Under the pieces are notes generated by a model, which saw nothing but the letters and a program-made list of their open reading frames with translations, was not told where the DNA came from and ran no database searches. This document shows positions 38,401 through 50,300 of a stretch of 64,000 nt of DNA, piece after piece. This DNA comes from Moringa oleifera (lineage: Eukaryota; Streptophyta; Magnoliopsida; Brassicales; Moringaceae): assembly GCA_021397835.1 (NCBI GenBank), contig JAJFZO010000191.1, forward strand, positions 6,639,001 to 6,703,000, in the 5' to 3' direction. Each line of letters opens with the position of its first letter. Within the stretch, counting starts at the first letter, position 1. A program made the translations under genes and the position numbers.

Positions 38401-40789
38401 TGGGCCATGGGCCAGATAATGACCATGAATTGTATGTTTATGTGTATGTAATCAACAAAGTTTTTCTAATTGCAGCTAATATTGTTGCTTTTAGATTAGG
38501 GGAAAGGTCCTAACTAGGGGAACCCTATATAACAAAAATGCAAAGAGGCAGTTATTTGAAAATATTCACTGTCCGGAGTCAGTTCCAGTGTCAAAACCTC
38601 AGCTGACTTGCGGTTATCACAATTAGTTTGCCTTACTGATGAGAAAATGGATGGCATGTGTGAAAGGCACTTTCCTTTTGTCTTTCTCATATAGTGAGTC
38701 TGCTAAATGTTTAAAGATTTTTCTCCTGGTAGATATTGTTCATTTCACTCGCTAAAAATTTTAACTGGAAGTGCATAGTCCTTCCATTTTATTTGTTGTG
38801 TCAGTTTCTTCCTCTGAAGTGTCTGTGCCTTCCATGAGTTTATTTAATCAGATAAACAAATTTATAATCTTCTTCCTTAATGATTCTCCCTTCGAACTTG
38901 ACCTTAATGTTTTGGATAGGTTTATCATTCTGTCTCCTAAGTTAAACGTAACTCTTTATGCAATGGGATAGATTGGCCATTATCGTTCTTCAATTTCTTT
39001 TATGTATTGTTTTTGCTTTTTAAATGTGTAGGGATTTGTCAAACAATCAGTTCACAGGCTCCATACCAGAAAGTCTAGCTTCTTCAAGTCTGCAGCTTGT
39101 GTAAGACGTGTGCCTATATCTGTTATGACATCAGATATTTTAGTTCCATATTCAGCTAACGATTGTGTTACGTATTTTGTTTGTCCTCCTTCCAAATCTT
39201 ACTGAGAGAGCTCTTTCATTTATGTTGCAATTGATATCATCAGATTTTATTAGGCTTATGGTGATCTGTTATGGAAAAAGTTTTAGCATATTGTCTGCCT
39301 GCACCGTATTCAATAGTTGTAGATTTCATCTCATATTTTAACTTACATTTAAATTGTTATAACCTTACGCCTGTAATGATTTCAATTATAAATGAAATGA
39401 GTCTTTCTTGGATTTCAAGTTGCTATTGACTGGACAACACCCAGGCATAACGATATTGAACATCGATGAAAGGTAGAAAAGTTGCCCAGCGTCCCAAGCA
39501 GTGGATTTAAATTACTTATAGAAAGGAAAACTTGAATGAAATTGATATATAGGTTGATGTTGTGATAGAGGTTAAGGTTTTTCTTGTGAAGAAGAATCAG
39601 ATGAAACTGAAGAATTAAGCTCTTAAGAATCAGATGAAACTGAAGAATTAAGCTCTTAGGCTTTAGCAAGGGTGGCAGAGGGGTAGATATTGGCCCTGCC
39701 TCATTTCTTGCTTATCAAAGATGAAATAAAATGGTTGTTGCACAGCATATGCTTTAGCCTGTATTAAACAAATGATGATACAGAAAAGGGTAAATTGTAA
39801 ATGTGTCTTGAAATTGGTATAAAATAAATTACATTCTTTTATTTTGAAAACAAGCATCTGCATCCTTGAAACCTGACAACTTTTAATTGACAATTTTAAA
39901 AAGTTTGGACTACTACTAAAGTTATTATAATAATAAGATACCTGTTTTAGCTTCTGTTATTTTATTTGTTTTTATCACTTCAGTAATTTGAATGTCTTTT
40001 ACAACAATTTCGTCATAACTTCAAAGTATATTGCATGTGTTATTATGTTGGTTTTGACTATAGTGTCGATTGATTTTCTCTCTCTCTCTCTCTCTCTCTT
40101 TTAAAAAAAATAAGCTGATAAATTAACTTCTGTCATATTATGAGGTTGCAACTGTGGGTTTTCAAAATAGGATAAGTTCACCTAAACAAAAGAAGATTTT
40201 TAGTTTATACTGTATAAAATCTTTATCTTGTTAATAAGATTCCAATGTCATAAAGTTTAGACCGATCCTTTGGTTGAAATCTTGCCTTATCAATTAACTG
40301 TTTCAGGAAACAACAGTGGATATAATTAGAGGGGTTTGGCTTTATGTATTAAAATCCTGGGTTACAGGTAGATGTTTTGTAAACGAGGGAGAGATGCTAG
40401 AGTTCATAGAATTTCCGACACATAGGAAGTAAAGCGTAATGGGTTGCATCCCCATTGTGCTATGTAAATAATAAGATAGTTTTGTTCCTGTTAAAAAAAA
40501 CAATCAATTAACTGTGGCTTTTTGCTTTATACAGTGTAAATAAAACTTCAAAGTTGATCCTTATGGTCTAGACTAGAAGAGAAGTATTTGCAACCTAAAT
40601 TGATTGCAATGGATCAGATTCTTCTGTTTGCATATCATGTGCAAATTCCATGTAGGATCCACATAAAAGGATAATATTCTAGACCCTGGTAAATACGGTG
40701 AGATATCGTGTTGATATGGACTACAACTTTAACAGTCTGCTTTTTATCCTTCCTCTCTGCTCGCCGAGCCCTTCCCCCCCACCTCCCCC

Positions 40790-40820
<31 letters not shown>

Positions 40821-42823
40821 AAAAAAAAAATTGCTAGTTCGTTCTTATCATTTGTGTAGGCTGCCTTTTCATTTAATGAATTCTTATGGTATTTCAGGAT
40901 TTTGAATGATAACCTGTTGGAAGGGAGGGTACCAGAGGAACTTTATTCAGTTGGTGTGCATGGTGGAGCTATCGAGTATGTTGTTTCTGAATTTAATAGT
41001 AGCTCTAGTATCTAATTGTCTACTTTATTGTTTTATAACTTGAGCTATACTGTCTGTGTTTTATCAACTGCATTGGGTATGTGCTGTCTTTGGCTAATTG
41101 TTAAATATTGTGTGAGCGATGGGGTTTAAGGCTTTCCCTTGGTACTTTTATCTATTACTATTATTTATACACAGATAAAAAGAGCACCATTCATCTGTGA
41201 CCAAATTGAGAACATAACCTAAATAAATGACTTAACAATGATTTACTATTAGTTATTCTGAGTCTGCCCCCTTTGTTTCAATGAGAAAAGAAAATATATA
41301 ATCAATTTCTGATTAAATGCCATCTCCCTCTGAAACATACCTGCCCCCTCTCTGGTATGTACCCATCTTTGCATTAGCTATCAAGAACCTCTATAATACT
41401 ATTTAGATCCTCTTATTATACTCTATGTTGAAATTATTTTGTCCTTGGGATTTCACGCATAGAGCTTGCTTGCATATTTGCATTTCAGCTATTCATGGTT
41501 CCCATAACATTCTGAACCATCCTTCAGACATTTCCAGACACTTCTTTTGAGCTTTTTCTTTTCTGAAAAAGCATCAGTAGTGATCCCTGCTTTTAAAACT
41601 ACATAACAAAGGCCCCCTCCCTTGCAGCATTTGCTCACAGATAATGAAAGATGAAGATTAGACAGCTTTAGTTATCCTATATATTTGTCAAGACCTTAAC
41701 TAAGTTATTCAACAAAGAGATGAAAACTCGTGTGTTGTTCAGGTCCTACAATGGAACATCTTTCTGTTTCATCCTTCCTTAAATTAATTCATTATCATCT
41801 TTCTTTATAAAATTTATTTCTTTGTATGCTGGTTCATTCTATTTCTATCTTATATCGGAGCGTCCAACATCTGTAATTGAACAATTAACTGAAATTTTCT
41901 TGCTTATCCAATGTGAAGATCTAATTAACTAGCTTCTTTTAGGTTTGTTTTCTGAGAATAATTTCTTTATGTATGCCCATTCTGATTATGGAAAATTCTT
42001 CTGCATGCACTTTCTAATGTGCGGATGCCTTTCAAGTTATTTACTCACTCAGTTACTCTAATTTTTATTTTACAGCCTCTCTAGAAACAAGGGTTTATGT
42101 GGTGTACCTGCTTTGCCATCATGCCCTACGTTTTGGGAAAATGGCTTATCTACTGGTGGAAAAGTTGCTATAGGCCTATCCTGCCTCGTAATTTTCTGTC
42201 TTTTGCTGCTAGCGATATACCTATGCTGCATCAAGCGAGGTAGAAATGATTATGACTTTGGTCTACCGCGAGATTTAATGTGTAAGTATAATTTTGAAGA
42301 ATTTCATAATTATTTTCAAGTTCATAATTTGTCTTCTATTTCATCTCCTGTATCAATTTCAAAATATTTTTATGGTACGAGCTCGTCATCCTTACCATGT
42401 ATCAGAAGCATCCATGCTGGCCACCGTTGAACTTAAAATTCAAATCTGAGACCATATAATGGAAAACAATAAGCTACTAAATAGTCCAGTATAGCTATAA
42501 AATACCAGCAGCTCTATCTGGAACTTAATTTTCTTGTAAAATTGTGAACTTTGTCATGTGAAAATGCATCAACTATAAATGAAGGCACTAAGTTACCAAT
42601 TATCAACCATACTTTTAATATTTCTTTTATATGTGAAATGGAGATTATTATATGCATTTTTACTTTTTGTTGCTGCTGACCCTTAAATTTAATTTCATAT
42701 TGCTTCTTCTCAGCCCTTGCTGCAAAGAGAAACAAGTATCAGAGGCAGAAGTCCTTAATGCTTCTTGAAATGGAGAGCCAACATGCGAAGGGATTGCCAA
42801 CCCTTCCACTCAATTCTCATTAG
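32453..42823 (+). CDS. RLP4: RLP4-type malectin-like/LRR receptor-like protein, nine exons
   Basis: Predicted 619 aa (RLP4 about 626). Exons: 32453-32522, 32615-33649, 35688-35838, 36334-36405, 37327-37395, 39032-39100, 40898-40975, 42076-42281, 42714-42823; all phases agree. Signal peptide at 1-20. A malectin-like, carbohydrate-binding-type ectodomain covers about 24-365 (HIDCGN...; RYYVRTFTVYDNYDG; FSWRSPWP; LLWFHFAEID). The LRR cap has WNGDPC and GVTC, then short leucine-rich repeats encoded by phase-2 exons of 72, 69 and 69 bases. Next come a Cys pair near 523 and 531, one membrane span (about 545-567) and a cytosolic tail of about 50 residues. There is no kinase domain, so it is receptor-like protein, not kinase. 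Ligands and partners are not established by sequence. Introns 2, 5 and 6 carry repeats. Confidence 0.93.
34849..35351 (+). mobile_element. Copia-type LTR with polypurine tract, in RLP4 intron 2
   Basis: A polypurine tract GAGGGAGGAA (34849-34858) directly precedes a 493-base segment starting TGATGAGATTGAG (34859) and ending TTCACATCAACA (35351), with near-inverted ends TGATGA/TCAACA. Inside, TATAAAAG at 35251-35258 fits an LTR promoter. TGTCT occurs at 34835-34839 and again at 35352-35356, a possible 5-bp target duplication enclosing the polypurine tract and the LTR. It lies in sense orientation within the gene. No second LTR or coding region was seen. Confidence 0.6.
37591..38417. mobile_element. 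Possible small inverted-repeat element in RLP4 intron 5
   Basis: ATCTGGCCC at 37591-37599 is inverted exactly at 38409-38417. Both edges are unusually rich in GGGCC/GGCCC words compared with the AT-rich interior, and the 830-base stretch has no coding. Could be a non-autonomous DNA element; a chance short inverted repeat remains possible. Confidence 0.25.
39593..39658 (+). repeat. Perfect 33-bp tandem duplication in RLP4 intron 6
   Basis: The 33 bases at 39593-39625 (AGAATCAGATGAAACTGAAG...) are repeated without a mismatch at 39626-39658. The identity implies a recent duplication. Confidence 0.9.
40080..40099 (+). repeat. (CT)n microsatellite in RLP4 intron 6
   Basis: A CT dinucleotide run of about ten units inside the intron. 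Confidence 0.8.
40791..40830 (+). repeat. C20-A20 homopolymer junction in RLP4 intron 6
   Basis: Twenty C residues are followed directly by twenty A residues, preceded by further C-rich sequence from 40773. It lies about 67 bases before the acceptor of exon 7. Homopolymers of this length are often miscounted in assemblies. Confidence 0.85.
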
Positions 42824-45800
42824 CAGAGTCTTGAAATATCTAAACTTCTTGTTTTCCACTCACTGAGAGGGCGTATAAAGGTGACTGAGAAATTGTGATT
42901 ACACAAAATATTGAACTGGTTTTGAGAGGCAGCCTGACTGCACCAAGAGGATAACTTAACTGGTATGGATCTTTAGACAAACTTCAACAGAATCGGGGCT
43001 CTGAAAGGTCAATACTGTCTGGAGAATGCAATGTATCTCATTCTTTTTTTCTCACTGACAAACAAAAAGGCGACAGCCCTACATTGTATCATACCCATTT
43101 TTGTCTTTGGCTGCATAGGTCTTTTGAGTTGGCATTTCAATACATGTAAATTGTACCTCTCATTTATACAGAGAATCATCTGAAGTTCTTTATTTCTTCA
43201 TTATGTATTTCTGGTGGATTCAGTCTACACATTAAAATGTTTAGTTTTGGGTTGGCATCACGCCACAGTAAGTTTCGTAATATATAACAAGTAGCTTGGA
43301 TATGCTGATGGCTTGTCACTTTTTGTTTCTTTATGTATCATGTACCCTTGTTTCTCTTTCAGAATTTGCAGCTCCTGTGGTGAAGGGTATCATCAAATAA
43401 TCTGTAGGTAATGCTGGTTTCTCTTTTCTCATGTTGCTCTTCATTTTGCTTTCCCTACATTGGGCTATCTCTCTTCTGACCTTCCTTCCTATCTCAAGAA
43501 AAAAGAAAGAAAAAGAAGAAAGACAAGGTGGTGTAATTGTCCCTTTGAGTTTGAAATTCATTTAATATTTTCTTATGGGAACTTTTATGAATATGCAAGG
43601 AATGAGAATGAGGTCTTGATGGATAGACAGTTCTTCCATAAGTGCTATAAGTTCTCCTTCTGGAAAAAAGAAAGTAGAAAAGTTTTATAACCATATTAAA
43701 AATACCCAGATCTATGTTAGACCATAAATGCCAGATTGGTTTTCAAATAGTCTAACCCATGATCATGCTTCATTCAAGAACAAATGATTAAACCCATCTC
43801 TCCATGTGACTAGTCCATTTAGTCAATAAACTTCTTGGACTTCACCCATCTATTTCAAATGAGAAAGAAAATAAACAAATTAGATTCACAGATCATCCCT
43901 TCCTCAGATTAGAATTCTTTTAAACTTTTTGAACCCGAAAGACGCGTTCTTAGTACAAACTGTAAAGCAGAGTAATTGCAAATTAATCAGCTCCCTGTAA
44001 GCTAGTTCAAAACAATTGAATAATCTGCAACAGTTTTGACAATAAATTTTCAAAGTCAAAAGGGATGCCTTAAAAACTTTGCATGGTACTGTCAGAGAAG
44101 ACGGCAAACGAAACAAAGACCAATTATACAGAGATGCCACTAACCATTACAGCTCATATCTCTTATTATTACAGCACCAACTTGTCATCTCATAAATCTT
44201 TATTATTTATATAGTTGAAGTTAGGAATCTGTGATGGCTTCACATTTGGTTTTGGCAAAATCGTCAAAAAGCTGAACTGAAAAAGGAAGGCTTTGAAACA
44301 AGACTTCGGAGTTGGACCATGAATTTATGCAGACCCCACTGGTTAGGCCTTAGTGTCTGCTTCTGACTTGTCGCCTTTCCATTATGGTCGTTCTTTATTG
44401 ACTGAATTTTTGCTACTTGGAAGCAACATTTGATGCATCCAACTTTTTCCATTGCAATTCCTTGATTGGTCTATTGCCACCAATCAATTGCACTGCCTGC
44501 AACTCTCATTTTCCACTCTTTTTTTTTTTTTTTTTTGACTTCTCTATGCAACTTTTCGTTCATCCTTTCTTTTCTAAATTAAGTTCTGATTAACCTCATG
44601 ATTGTAACTAATCTCACATGAATTATGAGATTTTGACTGTTGCATTCAATCAATCCCAGTGACCAAGACTTTGATTTTTTCCTTTACACCTGGTCATCTA
44701 AATTCGGTTTAACTTTTTTTTGGAAAAAATTATAATAAGTAATAATTTAATAATATTAATAATTAATTTTTTATTTTTATTTTATATTATTAGTATAAAT
44801 TATAATTTTAAAAAAATCAAAAATCAATATAAATTTAAATTAACAAAAAAAAACCATAGTCTAATTAAAACATGGGGTAAGATATTTTGGGGGCATTAAT
44901 TTAAGTTTTTGAAGAGTTTTTCTATTGTCAACTTGATTTGTGAAGATACCCTTTTGACTGTTAAGCTAAAATCCAAATGCCCATTAACCATGAACATTAA
45001 ATTAATTAAAAAGATTAGATGGTTTTTGCTACTGAAAGAATTTTTAATTGCTTCGTTTAAGAGGCTAATTTGGCCACGTATCCTTGCTGATCACCATTGG
45101 GTTAAGAATTTTCTTTAAGAAATTATTTGCCCATAGAGAGATGCCACTCAATTTTTAATTAAAAATAATTAGATATTTTTCATGCAATTTGATGACTGAG
45201 TAGTGATATTATTTTGTATAATTTTAATTACATTTAAAAAATATAAAATGATTTTAAAATAGGCAATATTCATCATTATCACTTTAATTATTATAGAATA
45301 ATTTTAAAACATATAATATCTATCCATAATAATGTTGAAAAAATCACATGATCACTCGTCTAATAGTTGGACATTATAACGTTTGTTGTTTTTTTATTAT
45401 TAATTTTGGAGATACTAAATTCAAAAAAAAATTGAAATCACAATTTTAAAGATAAATAAATTTTATATAAAAAAATGAATTATCAATCTTGACAAAGGTG
45501 GACCTAAAGGGATCACAGAGCTTTCTGGATGGCCCCAAAGGGTGCGTGAGGAATCCCGGGGGTCACCGTCTTATTAGTTTCCTAAACCCTAATTAAACAG
45601 TCAGAACTCTCCACATAAACTTGTTGACTCCTCCTAGTCCCCTTTCACATTAAGCAATTAGCCTTACTTAATCCCACACCAAATTTTAATTAATCAAAGT
45701 TTTTGGTAATTTGTTGACTTGGTTGACCTCGAAATAGGTGACACCACTGTACCCACTAATTATGTTGTGAACATTAATCAATTTTTAAAAATTTTTGTGG

Positions 45801-47300
45801 ACCACGAAATATAAGAAATTAAAATAAAATAAAACAAATGGGCAAGTAGTAGTAGTAAAAGAGAAATTGGAAATTGACTAAAGACCACCAAAAACTAAAA
45901 AAAATAATAATAATAACAAAATGAAGCTTTATCTCCAATGAAAAAAAAAAAAAAAAAAGGCAACAGACCCAAGTGGAAGACTTTAAAGCCTCATGCGTGC
46001 CATGTCGGCAACACAACGCCATCTAATCTCTTCCAATTTTTTTCCACTCCTATCATACAAAGCTCCCAAGGGGGCCCAATTTTTATCTTCATCATGTGAG
46101 TTATCGCCTCCACCGTTTTTGTTTTCATTATGGTGTAAATATCATTTATTTTTTTAATATAAATATAAATAATATATTATATAAAAATTAATTATAAATA
46201 AAATAATTTTGAGTATTTTTTAATTATGAATCATGGGTATATATTATTTCTTTGAATATATTTTTAATAATTTTTTTGTATAATTAAAACACATTTAAAG
46301 AGGAAAAGAATGTAAATTTTTTATATTAATTAATATAATGATTTTTTGATAATGCAAAAATATATTCCACCTAATTCTACCTAATTTCAGAGTATGTATG
46401 AAATTAAACAGTCAAATATTCTATGCCCATTTCAATAAATGTTGTATAAAAGGAAAAAAAAAGAGGATGCTATTAGTTAGTAAGTCATGTCGTCCTAATA
46501 TATATGGTCAATCATGATTCAATGTCATATCTAAGACAACATACCATATACTATAAGATTATTAAATTATGTACACTAAGGTCGGCTTACTAAAGGCAAA
46601 TAATAATTAAATAATTAAATGATATAAGGTTTATTTGAGAGTGACATGAAAGACTTAATATCGCATTTCTTCTAGTAATTTTTCTTTGGGAGAAAAAAGC
46701 AAGAAAGTTCCAATTATACAAGTTGTGTGACCTTAGAGACTATCTTATCCAAACAACAAAAAGGAAATTTCTCAAAACCCTCCAACAAGATTACGAAGAA
46801 AAACTTGCCCAATTGATAAAGATGGTGATTTGTCTGAAAAATCAAAGAGTAAAATTGAATGGGTCAAATTCAGTGAGACCCATTAGAGCACACAGAGTTT
46901 ACTATTAAAATAATATAAAATTAAAAACATTATCCTTAGGCCAACTGTTAAGTTTACGAATGTGGTCATTTTGCCAGTTTGGGATTTGTCCCTTACAGAT
47001 GGTCGCAACCAATGGGATGAATTATGTGGCATACAGGAGGGATGGTGGGGCCCTTTCACGACCAAATGGAAAACGATGCTTTTTCATTGGTCAACAAAAG
47101 CAACTTGTGCTTACATTAGGGCACTAACCCTACGCCCTACTTTACAGCCTACTTCCTCCTTTTTTGATTTGAAATTTTCCCCCTTAACCCAAACACTGCT
47201 TTCCTACTTCCTTCGTACGTTAGCATTTACCCCGAAGACTGGTGCGTTTGCCTACTTGATTTGGGATTATTCAACACTTCATTAGTAAGCTTCTAACGTC
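42824..47300. other. RLP4 3' flank and intergenic DNA
   Basis: The first few hundred bases are likely RLP4 3' UTR. AT-rich spacer follows. Open frames such as 44909-45118 and 46962-47285 show no recognisable family and have no partner exons that I could find. Confidence 0.45.
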
Positions 47301-50300
47301 CAAATGATCCCGAAATTACTAAATTACCCATTTGCATTTCAAAATTATATATATAATTTTATTCAATATTTAATTTAATATAAAGTAAATACAAATTTTA
47401 AATTATATTCGTTTTTTTATTGTATATTTAGAAGTAAAAATTAGATCAATTTTACATTTCATACTTTTAATTTAGTTCAATTTAAATTTTGGTGAAATGT
47501 TCAATTATACAATGAGTTTTGATTTTAAAATTTATGAGAAATATTTTAGTTACTATAATAAAAAATTAAATTTTTTTAATATTAAAAAATATATAAGTTA
47601 AAAAAATTATAATAAATAATTTATGAATTAAAATTTATTTAAATTTAAAGATGTACTTTAACTTAAATATATATTTTGTTTGAGTTATTTTTGAAGTATT
47701 TTAAAAATAAAAAATACTTTTAATTCTTCTTAATCATTTAAATTTATGTTTAATTTAAATCAAATTATTTTTTATAATTTTAAATTATATTAAAAATTAA
47801 TTTTTTAATATTATGTAAAATTCATAACGTATTATTTATTTGATTCATGTTGCTTTTAAAAAAATACTTTTAGTTATATTTATTTTTTAAAATTTATCAT
47901 TCACAATTTTAATGGATGTCGTTTTTGGCATATTATTTAAAATTATTATTTTTGATTAATGAGAGAGGTAAAGATTGAGTTGTAAATCGTGATTAATGGG
48001 CAAAGTAAACTTACGCTAAACACTCCCTTTGGTTTGACACTAACCCCAGATGGAAAATATTTTTAAAATTACTAAATTGCCCGGTTTTCGGGTTTAAAGA
48101 ATTTGATAAAACACAGACTTGGTGGAATAGAGTAAATGGGTGACGCAGATGAACAGCTGATACGATCACGTGGTTTGACCCGAAGAGTCGGGTCGTTGTC
48201 CATATCGGTGAGGGATCAAGCAACAGTCAAAGATTTCATAATGCCCATTTGGGGGGGCTTTTATTTTAATTGTTAATTATTAGTATTATTGCGTTTTTCT
48301 TCATCGGTTTTTGTAAATAAAATAAACAATTTGGGTTTATGTGATTTTGGCTTCTGGCTGCGATTGCGTGTGTGCGTGTGAACGGGTTCAAGAAACAAGT
48401 TGTAAGATGAAGAGAGAAACAAACAAAAGGCATGGAATATTGCGTGTTGTTGACGCAGCAGAAGAAGAAACTTCCACAAATCCAAACACCCATTTTCTTT
48501 CTCCCTTTTCATTTTCTTTTCCGAGAAAAAGAAAATTATAATTTTCTCGTTAGGTTCGTCTGGCTTTATTCTATTGAAAAAGATGGGATTAGAATGGACA
48601 AATTAGAAAATCAGCATGCTTCATAAAGTTGCTTGCGATAATCATCCAACGCAATATGCAAATTGCATGCGCGATCTGGGCTGCAGGCGTCGCACGTGAT
48701 ATCTTTTCATTTTTTCTGTTTCTTTCTTTAATTTTAATTTTTATTTAACAGATGAATCACAATAATTACATTTTTAATGAAAAATAAATATAAATAAATT
48801 ACTCTTCACTTAATTATAATAAAAAAATTTAAACTGATGATATCTTACTCTGGTAAGAACCATACTTTGTAATTAATCTAGTGAAAATTAATAAAGAAAT
48901 GGGTGGACTAGTGGCAAGGATTAAAGTCTTTGAACCTTTGATTAACAGTTGATGACATAAATCTTTAGCCGCGGAAGAACAGTCGATGACGTAAATGCTC
49001 CAAACGAATCCTGATCCGTCACAATCCATCTATACTAAACATCTTCATTGAACGAAGAAAACAATATTTGTGGTTAATTAGACCAACAAATTAATTTTTA
49101 TTCATTAACACATGTAAACAAATTAATTAATATGTATATATAATATATTATAATAATAAATTATAGTAAAATTATTTAGCGAAGATTGCATTAAGGCACA
49201 TATATAAATGGGATGTATAAAAATTACGTATCAGGTGCATAAGGGCTTATGTTTGTGGCCGGTATTAAAAAGGGGTTAAAAGGCTGCTGCTTATATATAT
49301 ATATCTTGTCTTATCCTTTTTTTAGAATAACTAAGAAAGATTAATATTAAAAAATAAGAAGAAAAAGAATGGTTAAAGCCATCGAAATCAGAAAAGCATC
49401 AAATCAAAGATTCCACTTAAAATGACGTCGTAGCGACCCAACCGTGTGGAATCCTGAAATTTGCCCTTTTAAATCGAGATGAGGTGGCAAGGACAATAGT
49501 GGGTAAATGACGTGGCGCTGCCACATAAAGTCGTATATTTAAGTCATTCTGGCAACAGAAAAATGCACCGGTTGGGGACTGCTAAAGTGGGAACATGTCC
49601 ATCCTATTGGCCATTTTATAATTTTAGTTATTTTAATTTTTAAGATAATCACAAGCCATCATATTATAATCAAAAAGCATGCTAGGTGCTATCTATATCT
49701 CTCCTTGAAAATTGATGACATGTGAAAAATAAGGTTTGCCCACTTCACACAAATCTAATCTTAACCCACATCACCTGAGAGTTGGTCCTCCGTTAATTTA
49801 ATTAATTTTTTTTAAAATATTAATACTATGATGACTATATGGAATAACATCAAAAAAGGAAAGAGATGATAGGTGGAAGAGATAAACTATTGTGGATAAA
49901 AAAGAAGGATAATGTGAGGGGTGGACAGACAAGTAAGTTAGGGAACCCATTAAGAAAGAATATGATGATGATTAAGACAAAAGAGATTGTGATCGTTATC
50001 TTAAGAAGAAAGTGCCAAAAGGTAATTAATTGGTTCAGAAATATAGAGATATATATGTAGTTAGGTAATTAATGAAATTGCACGTTTTAAGTGATATTAA
50101 ATAGGCTAACAAAACATGGGAGTTGTGCACCACTGAGTTAGCCGACTCTATTGGCTTGGGTGGCCAATTAAGTAGAGATAACATCGATTAGTGAAAAAGA
50201 AGGTAACGTTGACGTGTTGAACACATCATCACAACAGGGTGGGTCATGGGTGGTGATGGCTATGGCTCACACCCTACCACTCTGCTGGATTCTGATATCT

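Noticed and set aside
46962..47285. 107-codon plus-strand frame
   Set aside because: No recognisable family; not flanked by plausible promoter or exons.
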